Both the position numbers and the translations under genes were made by a program. Below the pieces are notes generated by a model, which was not told where the DNA came from, did no database searches, and was given only the letters and a program-made list of their open reading frames with translations. Positions 35,456 through 47,562 of a stretch of DNA of 64,000 nt are shown here, one piece after another. Every line of letters begins with the position of its first letter. Within the stretch, counting starts at the first letter, position 1. The stretch is from the NCBI RefSeq assembly GCF_000346465.2, contig NC_034009.1, forward strand, positions 20,231,606-20,295,605, in the 5' to 3' direction. The DNA is from Prunus persica. Lineage: Eukaryota; Streptophyta; Magnoliopsida; Rosales; Rosaceae.

Positions 35456-37354
35456 CAGCTACAAAGGAAATGATTTATGATGCTTTGAGGCAATTGTTGG
35501 TTTGGAATGCTGTCACATCAAAGGGCAATAGCCTGGGCAATTACTATCTGCTGTTGGTGTTGATCCTAACTACAACATGTATCCAATAGCTTATACAGTG
35601 GCAGAGGCTGAGAATTATGCCAACTTGGACTTGGCTTTTGGAACTCTCAGCTGTTGATCTTGGCATTGAAAATAGCAATGACTATGTGTTCATTACAGAT
35701 AGACAAAAGGGCTTAATTGATGCAGTGGGTGATATGTTCCCAAACTATAAGCATTGGCATTGCCTTAAACATCTACATGCCAATTTTATACTTGCTGGCC
35801 GTAGAGGATTAGTTCTGAAACAACATATGGAGGCTGTTGCATGAAGTACAACTATACCTTGGTTTCAAACAGAGATGAAAAAGCTCCAAGATTTGTTAGG
35901 ACCAGCTTTTGATTGGTTGTCAAGGCTTGCTCCTACGCAGTGGTGTAGATCTCACTCCCCCCACACACTCAAAATGTGACATTCTCTTGAATAACATGTG
36001 TGAGGTATTCAACAAGTCTCTCCTTGATGCTAGAGACAAGCCTATCATAACATTGCTTGAGAGGATCAGGTATTACATCATGTTGTTGATGGCAACTAGA
36101 AGAGAAGCCATGGAGAAATTGGCTCATGATGTGGGGCCAAGAGTTTTTGCAACTCTTGAGAAGCTGAAGAAGTAGTCAGCCTGGTGCATTCCAAGGCTTG
36201 CAGGGGAGAGCAATTATGAGGTTAAGTGTTTTGGAGGCACTCAGGTGGTAGTTGATTTGAGAAACAGAAGTTGTTCATGTAGGTAATGGGATCTAACTGG
36301 GATCCCATGTAAGCATGCTTGTGTTGCCATTAGGCAATTAAATTGCAATCACAGCTATGTCCATGATTATTACAAAAAATAGGCCTTCATGAAAGCTTAC
36401 AAACCCATGGTTCATCCAATGGCAAGTCAAGACTTGTGGGCTAAAACAAATATCCCACCTTTGCTGCCATCTAAGTTTCATAAGCAGCCAGGGAGGCCAA
36501 AGAAAAGCAGGATAAGCTTAGCCGGCGAACCATCTCCAAGCTCTATTCCAGAAGCTAAACACTGCCAAGGTATAATTTGGAAATCAAGTGTTCCATATGT
36601 AAGAACCAGGCCATAATAAGAGGAAATGTCCAAGGGTAAATGAAGCAGGGAGTAGCAGCCAGGTATATTCAAAGCATGTGATTTTAAAAACTATATGTAT
36701 GTTTGGCATTCTGATATGGATTTCCCAATGATGTTTGTTGGCCAGGTACCATCATAGAGGCAAAAGAAGATAGCACATCAAGCCAACACATCAACTCAGA
36801 GAATTACAAGACAATCAAGGCAAAAAAAACCAGTAAGTTGGGTTTTATTTATTTATTTAAGTAACATTATGGAACTCTTCATTTGTGGATATTAATCCTA
36901 AAGCAAGCTTGAATCTAACTCTTCCATAATTTTCAGATCATATCAAAGGCTAAAAAAAGGACCAATCATCACCAAGCATCTTCTCAATCTAACCAAGCTC
37001 CTCAACCATCTCACCAACCACCTCAACCATCTCAAGCTTCTTCTCAGTCTAACCAAACTCCTCAACCATCTCACCAAGCAGCTCAACCATATGAACCATC
37101 TTACCAACTAGCTCAAGCATCTCAAGCATCTCAGTTTGAACAACCATCGCAAGCATCTCAGTTTGAAAAAGCCTCTGAAGCTTCTCAGTTTGAACAAGCA
37201 TCTCAAGCTGCTCAGTTTGAACAAGCCTCTCAAGCTCCTCAGTTTGAACAAGCCTCTGAAGTTGCTATGTTTGAACAAGTCTCCCAATCTCAAGAACCAA
37301 ATTCGTCTCAGCCTTTACAAGCTTCCCCACAAAGGAAAGTTAGGTTTAAGTCTC
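35456..37354 (+). pseudogene. MuDR-type transposase pseudogene, copy 2 (partial)
   Basis: Nearly identical to 20424-22321: same DDE motif (DRQKGLIDAVGDMFP), same SWIM stop codon, same 27-bp array (37132-37293), and the same junction to LTR1. Differences cluster in the first 100 bases after the gap (single-base indels such as aaagaaatg versus aaaggaaatg) and at about 35930-35965. That pattern suggests low-quality contig ends rather than evolution. Confidence 0.85.
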
Positions 37355-38807
37355 TGTTGAGGCCCAAAAAAATCCACGCTTTGGCCCAAATAAATGCTCA
37401 GCCCAATGCAATACCTTACCGAGAAGAAACCTAATTTGGGCACGCGAAAGTTCGCCATATGCGCTTGTACACATACCACGCCAAGTAAATAAACAACGCG
37501 CCATGCTACAAGCTTAAGTGGGCCCAAGCCACGCAAGATGCCCGGGGCTTGCTTGAGTGGGTTGTGGTATGGAAGGTAATAGGTCGTCATGAGGCCCATT
37601 GATGGGACGAGAAATGGAGGTTCCAGGTTGCTTGGGAGCCTCGGAACCCAAGCCTATTTCTTAAGCCCAAATATATGGGTGAGCAAAAGGGAAAATAACC
37701 CAACCCAAAATAACTCAACCAAAATTAGCCCANNNNNNNNNNNNNNNNNNNNNNNNNNNNNNNNNNNNNNNNNNNNNNNNNNNNNNNNNNNNNNNNNNNN
37801 NNNNNNNNNNNNNNNNNNNNNNNNNNNNNNNNNNNNNNNNNNNNNNNNNNNNNNNNNNNNNNNNNNNNNNNNNNNNNNNNNNNNNNNNNNNNNNNNNNNN
37901 NNNNNNNNNNNNNNNNNNNNNNNNNNNNNNNNNNNNNNNNNNNNNNNNNNNNNNNNNNNNNNNNNNNNNNNNNNNNNNNNNNNNNNNNNNNNNNNNNNNN
38001 NNNNNNNNNNNNNNNNNNNNNNNNNNNNNNNNNNNNNNNNNNNNNNNNNNNNNNNNNNNNNNNNNNNNNNNNNNNNNNNNNNNNNNNNNNNNNNNNNNNN
38101 NNNNNNNNNNNNNNNNNNNNNNNNNNNNNNNNNNNNNNNNNNNNNNNNNNNNNNNNNNNNNNNNNNNNNNNNNNNNNNNNNNNNNNNNNNNNNNNNNNNN
38201 NNNNNNNNNNNNNNNNNNNNNNNNNNNNNNNNNNNNNNNNNNNNNNNNNNNNNNNNNNNNNNNNNNNNNNNNNNNNNNNNNNNNNNNNNNNNNNNNNNNN
38301 NNNNNNNNNNNNNNNNNNNNNNNNNNNNNNNNNNNNNNNNNNNNNNNNNNNNNNNNNNNNNNNNNNNNNNNNNNNNNNNNNNNNNNNNNNNNNNNNNNNN
38401 NNNNNNNNNNNNNNNNNNNNNNNNNNNNNNNNNNNNNNNNNNNNNNNNNNNNNNNNNNNNNNNNNNNNNNNNNNNNNNNNNNNNNNNNNNNNNNNNNTTA
38501 AACACTCCCATTTCTCCCTAGGAAGCTTATTTTCCTCTTTGGTGCTCAACTCATGCTGACCTTGCTCCTATGCCACAATCTCCTCATGCTAAGCTAAAAC
38601 TTTATCTGTAAGCAAGCATAAATCACCTGTAAGCAGCCATCATTTTCGTTGGTGAAGGTAACCAGAACACTTCCTAAGGCTTTACTGCCCTTTCGAAGTG
38701 CTTTTGGGGCTTAATTTTCGAACTCAGGCACATGGGGCAATTTCAGTAATTTTCCCATTACGGCAGCCCAGCCCATTTGCTGCTGCCGGAAGAAAAGGAC
38801 CCCCACA
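37355..38807 (+). repeat. LTR1, third copy, interrupted by a 765-N gap
   Basis: Starts TGTTGAGGCC at 37355 after the same MULE sequence as at 22322. It is lost in N from 37733 to 38497, then resumes at a point equivalent to 33727. The spacing is what an intact LTR would give, so the gap is a sized gap within one LTR. Confidence 0.8.
37733..38497. other. Assembly gap (765 N)
   Basis: A run of 765 N. The long ORFs that cross it are artefacts. Confidence 0.98.
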
Positions 38808-40126
38808 TAAATTGGCGACTCTGCTGGGATTAAGCCATTATCTTCATCAATGCCTCCAAGGAAGAAGGACAGAGCCAAGCTTGTCATTCAAACACCATCG
38901 TTGGAAGAGCTGCTGCTAGAAGCAATAAACCAAAGAAAATAAAGAGATAAGAGCATTCCTTCTTTCCCTTTCTTTTTTTGGCTATCTGCTTTGCAGAACA
39001 AACATGATATCGATTGCTCACATGCTCCCTTTGTTTATGCCTTACATCTCCATTCTCAAGTAAAACAAGATCTTGTAAGAGGGCTGGGGGCTTTGGCAAA
39101 TTCATCATTCATGCCTTTGAGCGAACTACACATGCAAACTCCAAAATACTTGGGGGTTTCGTGCCAAGCAAATCTGTAAAAAAAAAAAAAAAAAAAAAAA
39201 GAGGAGTCAAAATTCAATTCCAAATGACTTGGGGGCTTCCTGCCAATTAAAAAAAAAAAAGTCAAGCACAAGCACTTCAAAGTTTCTCATGCTAAACTAA
39301 GCTATACCTTGGTTCCAAGAGTTGTGTGAACATTATTCACATCAGCAAGTCCAACTATATCATTCCAAGCCAAGTTACATTCTTCCAGCTCCTACTCTAC
39401 AAGCAAAGAATTTATGGCACTTACCTCATTTCAAATCTTCTTAACCCCTGCCCTATTTCAAACATCATGCTAGTATATATGCTCCTTAACCCCCAAAGCT
39501 CAATTTATCCATGCAACTCAAGATTGAACAAGTCCTCTTCGGAATGCTGCTTGCATCACCTCCATTTTTTGAATTATAGTTGACTTGTTTCTTGTGGTTC
39601 AATGAGCTTTGGTTGCTTCAGTGTTTGAAGGCTTTTGAGATCAAGTGATCATTTTGAGTTTTGTCATTTGTGACTTTGAGAGTTTTGTTTTGATTGATTT
39701 TTTGGCTGTCCTTTCATATGTTCACCGCCTCTCATATTTATAGAAAGTGCTGGAGTGGGGCCTCCAATCTTTTAATATTGGGCAGCAAATTTTTCAAAGA
39801 AAGATCTTTTATTTTAAATTCTAAGAAAGGGGAAGTGTATCTGTTCTGGCAGAAAAGCCATCAACAGTTAGTTCTTATGGTGATCACTTCCTGCTTTTCC
39901 TGAAATAAAACCTAATCCCTTTTTAATTTTTAATTGCCTTTTGCAAGAGTGCAATCTGTCGTGATGGTTAGTTTGCTTTTCCTGATGGAAAACTCCTTGC
40001 TTCCTACTTGTCTCTTTAGAAAATGTAGTCTGCTTATCCCTTGGAAATGATATCCGCTCTGGTGCAGAATTTTTCAGTATATAGAAAGGGATTTTGATCT
40101 TTTGGCTGCAAAGATTCAGAGACGTC
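38498..40126 (+). repeat. Exact-looking duplicate of 33727-35355
   Basis: Contains the end of LTR1, the PBS, 750 bp of LTR1 interior and the reversed LTR2 fragment. By eye it shows no difference from 33727-35355, including the same 23-A homopolymer (34407 and 39178 regions). Confidence 0.85.
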
Positions 40127-40230
40127 TTCCTTTTATACTTTCCTTCATTAACTCCCTGTCAACTCCTTTGTGATAGTTAAGATTTTTGACTTTTTCACAG
40201 TTTTAGGATTTCACGTGGTGCTTCCTAAAA
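39562..40230 (-). mobile_element. Reverse-oriented LTR2 fragment
   Basis: Reverse complement of about 43960-44560 of the forward LTR2, ending near the CACGTGG word at 40214. To the right the sequence switches at 40268 to the forward start of LTR2, forming a head-to-head junction. Confidence 0.7.
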
Positions 40231-40267
40231 AGATATGTTGTTTTTGCTTTCTAGATAGAGACCAAGT

Positions 40268-40380
40268 TTTTGGGCCAAAATTCTGCACGCCCAGCCCAGC
40301 ACAAACAGATCCTGGGATTGAAAAAGGAAAGTGTAGAACTATGTGGGATTCACAGGCAGTGCAAACAGATCCTGGGATTC
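40268..40380 (+). repeat. Rearranged LTR2 start and duplicated pol end
   Basis: 40271-40298 reproduces the first bases of LTR2 (TGGGCCAAAATTCTGCACGC). A 42-bp block (actatgtgggattcacaggc...) at 40338-40379 then duplicates 40742-40783. The word acagatcctgggatt occurs three times (40305, 40365, 40769). This looks like a template-switch or deletion scar. Confidence 0.7.
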
Positions 40381-40813
40381 ACATGCAGTGCATACACAAT
40401 CTGGTTGGAAAAGACTATTCTCAAGCAATGCTGCTAGAACTGGAAGGATTGGACACAAGCATAATTAGTACCCTCAATAAACTCTTAGCAGGAAGCAAGC
40501 TGTTGCAAGAGCCTATAACAAGAGAGTTAAAAACAAGAGTTTTGAGGAAGGAGAAATAGTCTGGAAAACAGTTCTGCCCCTCGGAACACATGTGGCTGGT
40601 TATGGAAAATGGTCACCTACTTGGGAAGGACCTTTCATAATTCGAGAAATTCTCGGATTGGGGGCATACAGGTTACAGGATCGAGATGGAGATATTCATG
40701 CTGCGGCAATCAATGGAAAATGGCTGAAGAAATTATATCCAACTATGTGGGATTCACAGGCAGTGCAAACAGATCCTGGGATTGAAAAAGGAAAGGATAG
40801 AGCTGTTGTTTAA
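40381..40813 (+). pseudogene. Ty3/gypsy (Tat lineage) pol C-terminal fragment
   Basis: Two overlapping frames encode the end of a Tat-type polyprotein, downstream of the integrase core. The first (40381-40559) has AMLLELEGLDTS and KLLAGSKLL. After a one-base frameshift near 40545 the second has FEEGEIVWKTVLPLGTH, GKWSPTWEGPF, GAYRLQDRDGDIH and INGKWLKKLYPTMWD. The GKWSPxWEGPF ... GAYxL ... INGKxLKxxYPT series is typical of Tat/Ogre-branch gypsy elements. RT, RNase H and the integrase catalytic core are absent. Confidence 0.8.
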
Positions 40814-40988
40814 ATTCTTGTTCAGAGTTGTGCTTTAATTTTACTTTAGTGTATTTCATTTCTGCCTTCTTTCATTTTATTTAGGCAATAGAAATTGAAA
40901 ATGCAAAAGTTCCACAAAAATAAATAGCTTTTATTAAATATAGTCTTTTTTCGTGACTAAAGTTTTATTACATTTTGATTTTCAAAAT

Positions 40989-43309
40989 TCAAAACCCTAA
41001 TTTCCTAAGGGTTTCTTGCAAACTAGTCTTCTTGATGGAGAGTTCTTTTTGAAGCAGTATCACCTGGTGGATTGAAGCCTCTGCAATCTCCAATGCTGGC
41101 TTGGAAGCTGAGACCATGCTCTGCACAAGAAAGGTAGCCTTGGTCTTCGAACTCAGTCCAGCCCTCCCTACATTCTGCCAGTTGCTTATGGAGTTCTTCA
41201 ATTTGCTTCTCCAGCTTGTCGACAGTGGCCTTGGCTTCTTTATAGCCTGCAACCATCTGGTCCAGTTCTGCCTTCTGTTTTCCATAATCGGCTAAGTTGG
41301 CTTCATGAGTAGCCTTGCAGAACTCAGAGGTTTTGAAGGTAAGCTTGAGATCCTTATAGCGATCGTGAAGGTTGAGTACATCTCTGGCCAAGCCAAGGCT
41401 TTTCTCAAGTATAGGCTTGGGAGCCATGTTCTGTCTATACAGTAGGTCCAGGTCCTTCATCAATTGGTCAAAATCTTTTCTATTTTCATCCAATTCCAGC
41501 TCAGTAGATTGCCAGATCTTCACCCTCTCCATTGCCTCATCCACAGCCTTGGACTTGGCCTTGCCAAGAGTGGAGCTAAGCTTCTCAAGTTTGACCAACC
41601 TGGAATCTAAGTCCATAGCTTCAAACTTTGCCAATTCTGGATCAGCAAATGAGGCCGTGGTAGATGAACCTTGAAGAGAATGGATAGGTATATGCAGACA
41701 AAGATTACAAGTCTGTTCTAGGGAGAATCAGAATAGAAAAAGGGCTAAAGGACAATAATACTTACAACTACGATAGGAGGCTTCAGAGTTCCAGCAGTTC
41801 TGGTCACTTCTGCTTGGAAAGACTGATGGTTAAAGAAACAAAGATAGGACAAAATTGCAGAAACCAGACAGAGTTAAAATAAGAACAGAAAATTACCACA
41901 AGTCCGGGAACAGCAGCAACTACCTTCTATAACTGCAACAGGAAGTTCTGCCTATTCCACAAGCTTTGATGCAGATTGCTCTGCCTACTCCACAGGTATT
42001 GGAACTGTAGTGGAGTGTTCTGCCTCTGCCCTTTGAGTTTCCTGCTTCTTCTTTGCCAAAGCGATGCTCTTTGTAATCACTTCAGCAGGAATCTCCTCCT
42101 ACAGATAGACAGAAGTCAGAACAGAAGAAGAAAACAAGACAAAATTGCTTTTGTAGTTAGAGAACGAGACTCACCTCTTCTTCCACTTCTTTTGTCTTCT
42201 CTTGGGGCCCTTCTTTTTCTTGCTCCTTCTCCTCTTCCACTGCCTCGTAAGCCTCCCTCAGCTCTGCATCCGTCCCAGAGGTAGTAGTAGGAGCTGATGT
42301 AGGTTCTGTGGCCACATACTCCACCATAGTCCTCTTTCTAAGTCTTTTTGACCTAGTAGAAGCAGAATGAGGACTTTCAACTACAAAGAACATGCAATAA
42401 ATGATTAGAACATGAGTTGAATTGAATTAGATAGGGCAGAATCGAATTAGGAAAGCTCAAATTCTCAAGATTTACCTGAAGTCTCAAGCTGGACAACACT
42501 ATCCTGGGCTAGAGCAATCTCTTTTCTCTTGTACCTTCTGCCAGAAGGAGTCGCCTCAACAGCAATTAGGGAAGACAAATCTATTCAGCCAATAGAGAAG
42601 AAACAGTATGTGCTGCTAATCCCTATCCTTCTCAGCACTAAACTTCCTCAAATAATTGGAGAATGAGCAGTTCTGGTTGATTGTGGCTGGAGAGATAGTG
42701 AATGACTTGGCCAGTTTTTCTTAGTTCTTCCTCCTATGATAGTCACCAACTACATCCACTGGCCTTCCATGAGGTTTGAACCCAAAAATCTGCGCCATAT
42801 CCAGTAGAGTTGGAGTCATATAGCCTACACGAAAATCAAACGTGTTCCTGGCAGAATTCCAGAAGCAAAGGGCAACAGCCAGAAGATTCTCATCTCTGTT
42901 GATGGACTATTTGTCCAGCCATTTTCTAGTGAGTTCCATACCTTGGAAGAAGTCTGTCAGTCCAGTCTACCCATTTCACCGCGCTATTTCTCACTTCACT
43001 GGAGGGAAATGAGCGACTTAAATTCTTGCTGACTCAAGTATGAGAAGCTAGGGCAGAAGAGCTCTAAAAGCATAGAGGAGCTTCAACATCTTCTTTAATC
43101 AAATCTGCTATTTCAGTTGGGACATAACCGAACCAATGAGGCCCCAGAACAAGAGTATTCCTGAACAAATGTAACACGTTCTCATCCAGAATGTTTTGGG
43201 CAAAAGGATGAAGCTTGCTCCGAACTTCAATCGCATACTTATCAACGTCTACGCCAATAATAAAGGTAGGAGGAACAGAAGAAGAGGAAGAAGCAGCGCG
43301 TGAGGCCAT
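40989..43309 (-). pseudogene. Antisense plant-mobile-domain (PMD-like) ORF of LTR2 element
   Basis: Reads right to left. The start at 43309 gives a Ser-rich N terminus, DKYAIEVRSKLHPFAQN, ENVLHLFRNTLVLGPHWFG and DLIKEDVEAPLCF. After stops, further blocks in other frames match the homologue at 60700-62741 (LLDMAQIFGFKPHGRPVDVV, TINQNCSFSNYLRKFSAEKD). An acidic/basic linker follows (42157-42393, SKRLRKRTMVEY), then a coiled-coil C terminus (41634-41023, LVKLEKLSSTLGKAKSKAVD). The order fits the aminotransferase-like plant mobile domain (MAIL1/MAIN type), which Ty3/gypsy and MULE elements are known to carry. Its antisense placement between pol and the PPT is the Tat antisense-ORF position. Stops and frameshifts make it inactive; the function inside the element is unknown. 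Confidence 0.7.
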
Positions 43310-43685
43310 TTTTAGTTTTTGAAATAGAAGGAATCGAATCAGAAGAAATCAAGGTTGGGTAGCAGAAAAAGGCAAAAGATTATGAGGATTCTGAAAGAAA
43401 TCAGAGTTTGAAAGAGTTAGGTTTTGGGATGAACAGGAGCTGAGGGTTTGAATTTCTTTTCAAGGCTCGGAATTGTGGCTAAAAGAAGGCAAGACGTCAT
43501 CTGATGATGACTAGCTAGTAACTAGCTAATAACTACCCAGTTTCCCACGAAGTCTAGTTCAGTAGACAAGACGTGGCAGACGTGGGTTAATTGAAATGGA
43601 AGAGAGTGGCATGCAACATTAATGGCCAATTGATTCAAATATGAACCGTTAAAAATTGGAACTGTTTTACAAAACATTTCAAATT

Positions 43686-43696
43686 CAAGGGGGCAT
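43686..43696 (+). promoter_or_regulatory. Polypurine tract of LTR2 element
   Basis: CAAGGGGGCAT immediately before the TGTTTGGG start of the LTR, matching the style of the LTR1 tract (CAAGGGGGCTAA). Confidence 0.65.
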
Positions 43697-45364
43697 TGTT
43701 TGGGCCAAAATTCTGCACGCCCAGCCCAGGATCTGTTAGCCTACGAGAATAAACTTGGGCTTTCAGAACAGAGAAAAGAAATTAGTCCAAGCCCAAGTTA
43801 GATTTTTTAGACTACCAAATAGACCCAAGATTGGAAGAAGGCCTAGTGCATGTGATTTGCTCAGCCCACAGTCCCAAAACTCAACTTGGGCTTGGCGTGA
43901 TCGAGTGAAAAATAGAGAAACAGCCCAAAATTAAAAGAAACCCACGTGACATCTGACTTTGAAAAGTCAACAATTAGTCACAAGAGAATTGATAGGGAAT
44001 TAATGAAGCCAGGTCTTAACAGGAAGACTTCTCCGAATCTTTCCAGAGAAAAAGATCATAATCCTTTTCTAGATTTAGAAAAATACTGCAGGAGTCATTT
44101 CCAAGGGATAAGCAGGCTACATTTTCTAAAGAGATAAGTAGGAAGCAGGGAGTTGTTCATTTGGAAATTCAAACTAACCATCACGGCAGATTGAACTCTT
44201 ACAAAGAGCAGTTAAAAGCTGAAAAGGGATTAGGTTTTCTTTCAAAGAAAAACAGGGAAGTGATTACCATAAGAACTGACTGTTGATGGCCTTTTTGCCA
44301 GAATAGATAAAATTCCCTTTTTCTTGGCATTTAAAATAAAAGATCTTGTTTTTAGAAAATCTGCCGCCCATTATTTAAAGATTAGAAATCCCACTCCAGC
44401 ATTTCTTATAAATATAAGAGGGGGTGAATAGATCAAAAGACAGCCAAAAAATTAATCAAAAAATAGTAACTCAAAATGAGCACTTGATCTCAAAAGCCTT
44501 CAAAACACAGAAGCAACCAAAGCTCATTGAGCCACAACAAACAAGTTAGCTAGAATTTAGAATCTCTAAAGTCAATTCGGTTTCAGAGAAATAATCATAC
44601 AAAACGAGATTTCTCTCGTTACAAATTTGGTCCAGCATAAGCCAAAACAAGCGGAGTTCAGGTTTTACAAATATGAAAACTTCAACAAATTTATGGAGAG
44701 CCTAACCAAGCAGAATAGGTACTACAGTGTAGTTTCAGCTCAATAATCATAAAATCTAGCCACTTCTGCCCCTTCCAAATTGAAGAGGTTCCAATTCTGC
44801 CCGTTCAAAAATCCCTTCAGGGCTTGAAATAGATTAAAGCCTTGCCAAACTCAAACGTTGGTATCAATTTACAGCTGAAACCTGACAGTTGAACGTGTTG
44901 ATAGTCTAATCCAGCACAGACACATCCAACCTAGTCCGGATCAAAAGTAGCTATCCAGGCAAAAATTGAAGTCCAATGCTCTTTTGTCTTTTTTAGAGTT
45001 GGTCTTTCCCTTTTTGAGCCTTGTAAAAGGCAGTTCTGCCTGAAACAATTTACTTTCTTGCCATTTATTCTGGCCAGAACTACCAGTTTTATACTGTGAA
45101 AAATTATGATGTCCTCACCAGTCTGAGGCAAGAAAAGAACTTACTTGGGAGATATTCCTCATCCAAATTCACAATCGCTTGTTTAGAAATCAGTAACTTG
45201 GGGCACAAGTTATCCATTTTTAGAGAAGTCTGTTAGGATTTTTATTGCTAGCAGTGGCACGCTCATACACAAAAGAAAGTTGACTTGTTGACCAGTTAAT
45301 GGTTTTCAAGACAATGAGGAACTTTACCCTACCATCACTAGAACAAATATAAAACAAGTGAACA
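43697..45364 (+). repeat. LTR2, forward 3' LTR
   Basis: Starts TGTTTGGGCC after the PPT. A TATAAATATAAG promoter-like box lies at 44407. Reverse-strand copies at 58650 and 62742 stop at the point equivalent to GTGAACA (45358-45364), so the LTR most likely ends there. A longer alternative ends at 45723 (CAAACA, the exact inverse of the TGTTTG start). Nothing in this window decides between them. Confidence 0.65.
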
Positions 45365-46281
45365 CCAAGTAGTGAGATTTTTCATAGAAGTTGGGCTTTT
45401 ATCCAAAACTGTGTGTATCAGTTCTTTAGTTACAAATAATAGGATTTTATTCTTTTTAGATCAGGGCTGTATTTGTAAAAAAAGGGTCTGGGCTTTTCTA
45501 GTGTCTTGGTTTTTCTTCTTCTGATTCCTGTAGATGAAAGCCAAAATATTTTGGTCCATGGGTCCGATAAATTCTGGGCTAGTCTCGCAGAAATTGAGAA
45601 ATTAGTATGGGCCTTCTCTATTTTGGGCTACTCTTCAATTTCCTTTAAACATTAAGCCCAAGCCGTGCTCATGTTTTGTGGGTTGCATAAGTAGGCTGTG
45701 GTTGCAGAATTTAGGCGCAAACAAATAATAATCTTACAAGTGTACAAGATATAAATAAAACTTTATCACTCTCAACTAATCCAACTTCTCTAATTTAGTC
45801 TTTATCTTGCCCACTAATTGATCTGAAAAACAAAATAGGTGAGGATTGAGAAAACCATCGCTTAGTGAGTAGATTATGTAATATGCCAGTCAAGCAATGT
45901 CATTTTACCCTCTAGAAATATAATAAATAGATACATAATCCAAATCATATCACATCATTACTTCATATATCGGTTATCCTTCAAAATTTGTACCCAGAAC
46001 GTAACCCCTATCTGCCTCATTTCCCTATGTCCTTGTCTGGTATATTTATCCTTTGGATACTCGTCACTGAAGTTCTCGTGTTCCATGAATAGTATGCACT
46101 TCGCAACAACTCCAAATAATATATATTGGGTGAAATATTGCACAAATAAGACATGCTTGACTTGAAAATAGAGAGAGATTTGTAAAAAGAATAAATCCAT
46201 GATAATCCATGATTTTCATATTTGTCACAAAATAAGAACTTTTAGAATACATTACATAATCCACTCACCATGATAATGATA
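45365..46281. other. Sequence between LTR2 and the Pack-MULE
   Basis: 45365-45723 may be the end of LTR2 or flanking repeat (GCCCAAGCC words). 45724-46281 is AT-rich spacer without coding signal. Confidence 0.45.
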
Positions 46282-46290
46282 ATTATAAAA
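46282..46290 (+). repeat. Left 9-bp target site duplication of the Pack-MULE
   Basis: ATTATAAAA, identical to 52604-52612, immediately outside the GGGAAATAGC terminus. Nine bases is the Mutator superfamily hallmark. Confidence 0.92.
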
Positions 46291-46371
46291 GGGAAATAGC
46301 TTAAAATGCCACCTTTTTTATAATTTTAACTAAAAATACCATCCCTTCCCAATTTTTTTACAACTACCACC

Positions 46372-46379
46372 TATAAATA
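46372..46379 (+). promoter_or_regulatory. TATA box in left TIR
   Basis: TATAAATA about 80 bp inside the element end, followed by a pyrimidine-rich patch. MULE TIRs commonly contain promoters; transcription inward is inferred. The mirror copy is at 52515-52522. Confidence 0.55.
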
Positions 46380-47222
46380 CATTTTTATTGTGGAATGATT
46401 GTACCCATTTCAGTTTTTTAGAAATTGGGTTCTCTCTCAACTCTCTTGGCTCTATCTCTCTCTTCAGCCCTTCTCTCTCCCTCGTGTAACTCTCTCTCTC
46501 TCTCCAACGCAATCGTCTTTCTCCCTCAGTGGTGGCTATTCATCCAAGCTTAACTCCACGATTCACATCCACGAGGTACTGTTCATCTTCCTTGTCTTTG
46601 AAATTTGGGGTTTTTGTGAATTTGGTTTATGGTGTATGGATTTGTAAGAAATTAATTTAGGGGTTTCTTCGAAATTGGTTTTGGGTCTCAATTCTTTGTG
46701 CCCAAGTACTAATTAATACCAGTCATGGAGAATTGTCACTGAATGAAGCATCCGTGGAGAATTGTTGGATGAAAATATCTTTGCTATATTCATGCTACTT
46801 CCTCTTGCGGGTGGTTTATGTTGAGTTAATATTTAAATTTTAAAATGCATTCTTTTTTCAATTTTGATTTCAACGTTTTCTTCAAAATTGTTTGTGTGTA
46901 AATGCAAAATAAAGGCATAGATTCTAATTGGACTATTCATTTTGCCCAAAAGCATTCCTGATGCTTGATCTTTGTCAGTGTAACAATCATGTTATGGAAT
47001 TATAAGTTTGCACATACAATTTGATGGTTGTCTAATTATATGTTTCATGTTTTGGAAAATTTCTGGTATTTCTTGAAACCAACCATGGTTGACTAGTTCA
47101 CATTCTCATTATCAATTTTTTTTTCTTTCCCAATTTGCTTTATCCGCCATATAGTATTGTGATTTTAATAATTATTTTTCTTATAGATGTTCACATATTA
47201 ACTGGTGAAAATAATTGAACAG

Positions 47223-47562
47223 AGAAAATCCAATGATGCAGAAGTCGAGTCACTGCGAAAGGAATACCATCAAAGGGTTGCAACACTTGAAAGGAAGGTA
47301 GGTCTTCTCATAAAGTCTTGTTTATAATCGTGCTTGGATTGATCTAGGTGTTATATGTGCCCCTTATGTTTTTGATGAAATTGGTACTTGCCTATTTTTA
47401 ATTCAGCTCCTGATAATTGGAGGGGCTATGCCAACTTATGATTGCAGGTGTATGCTCTTACAAAGGAAAGGGACACGCTTCGGCGGGAGCAGAATAAGAA
47501 AAGTGATGCACCTGCTCTTCTGAAGGAAAAGGATGAAATAATTAATCAAGTTATGGCTGAAG
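47223..47562 (+). pseudogene. Golgin candidate 5/TMF-like coiled-coil exons in left TIR
   Basis: Two exons with intact splice sites: 47223-47297 (RKSNDAEVESL, HQRVATLERK) and 47448-47562 (VYALTKERDTLRREQNKKSD, LLKEKDEIINQVMAE), the latter ending in phase 1. I recognise this as the conserved coiled-coil region of the TMF-like golgin GC5, a Golgi-associated tether. It is a fragment of about 63 residues from a protein of roughly 950, with no start codon in frame. The next downstream exon (47825) is from the N terminus of the same gene, so the order is scrambled. Confidence 0.8.

Noticed and set aside
37589..38549. Long ORFs of 274-310 codons on both strands
   Set aside because: They consist almost entirely of N bases in the 765-N gap.
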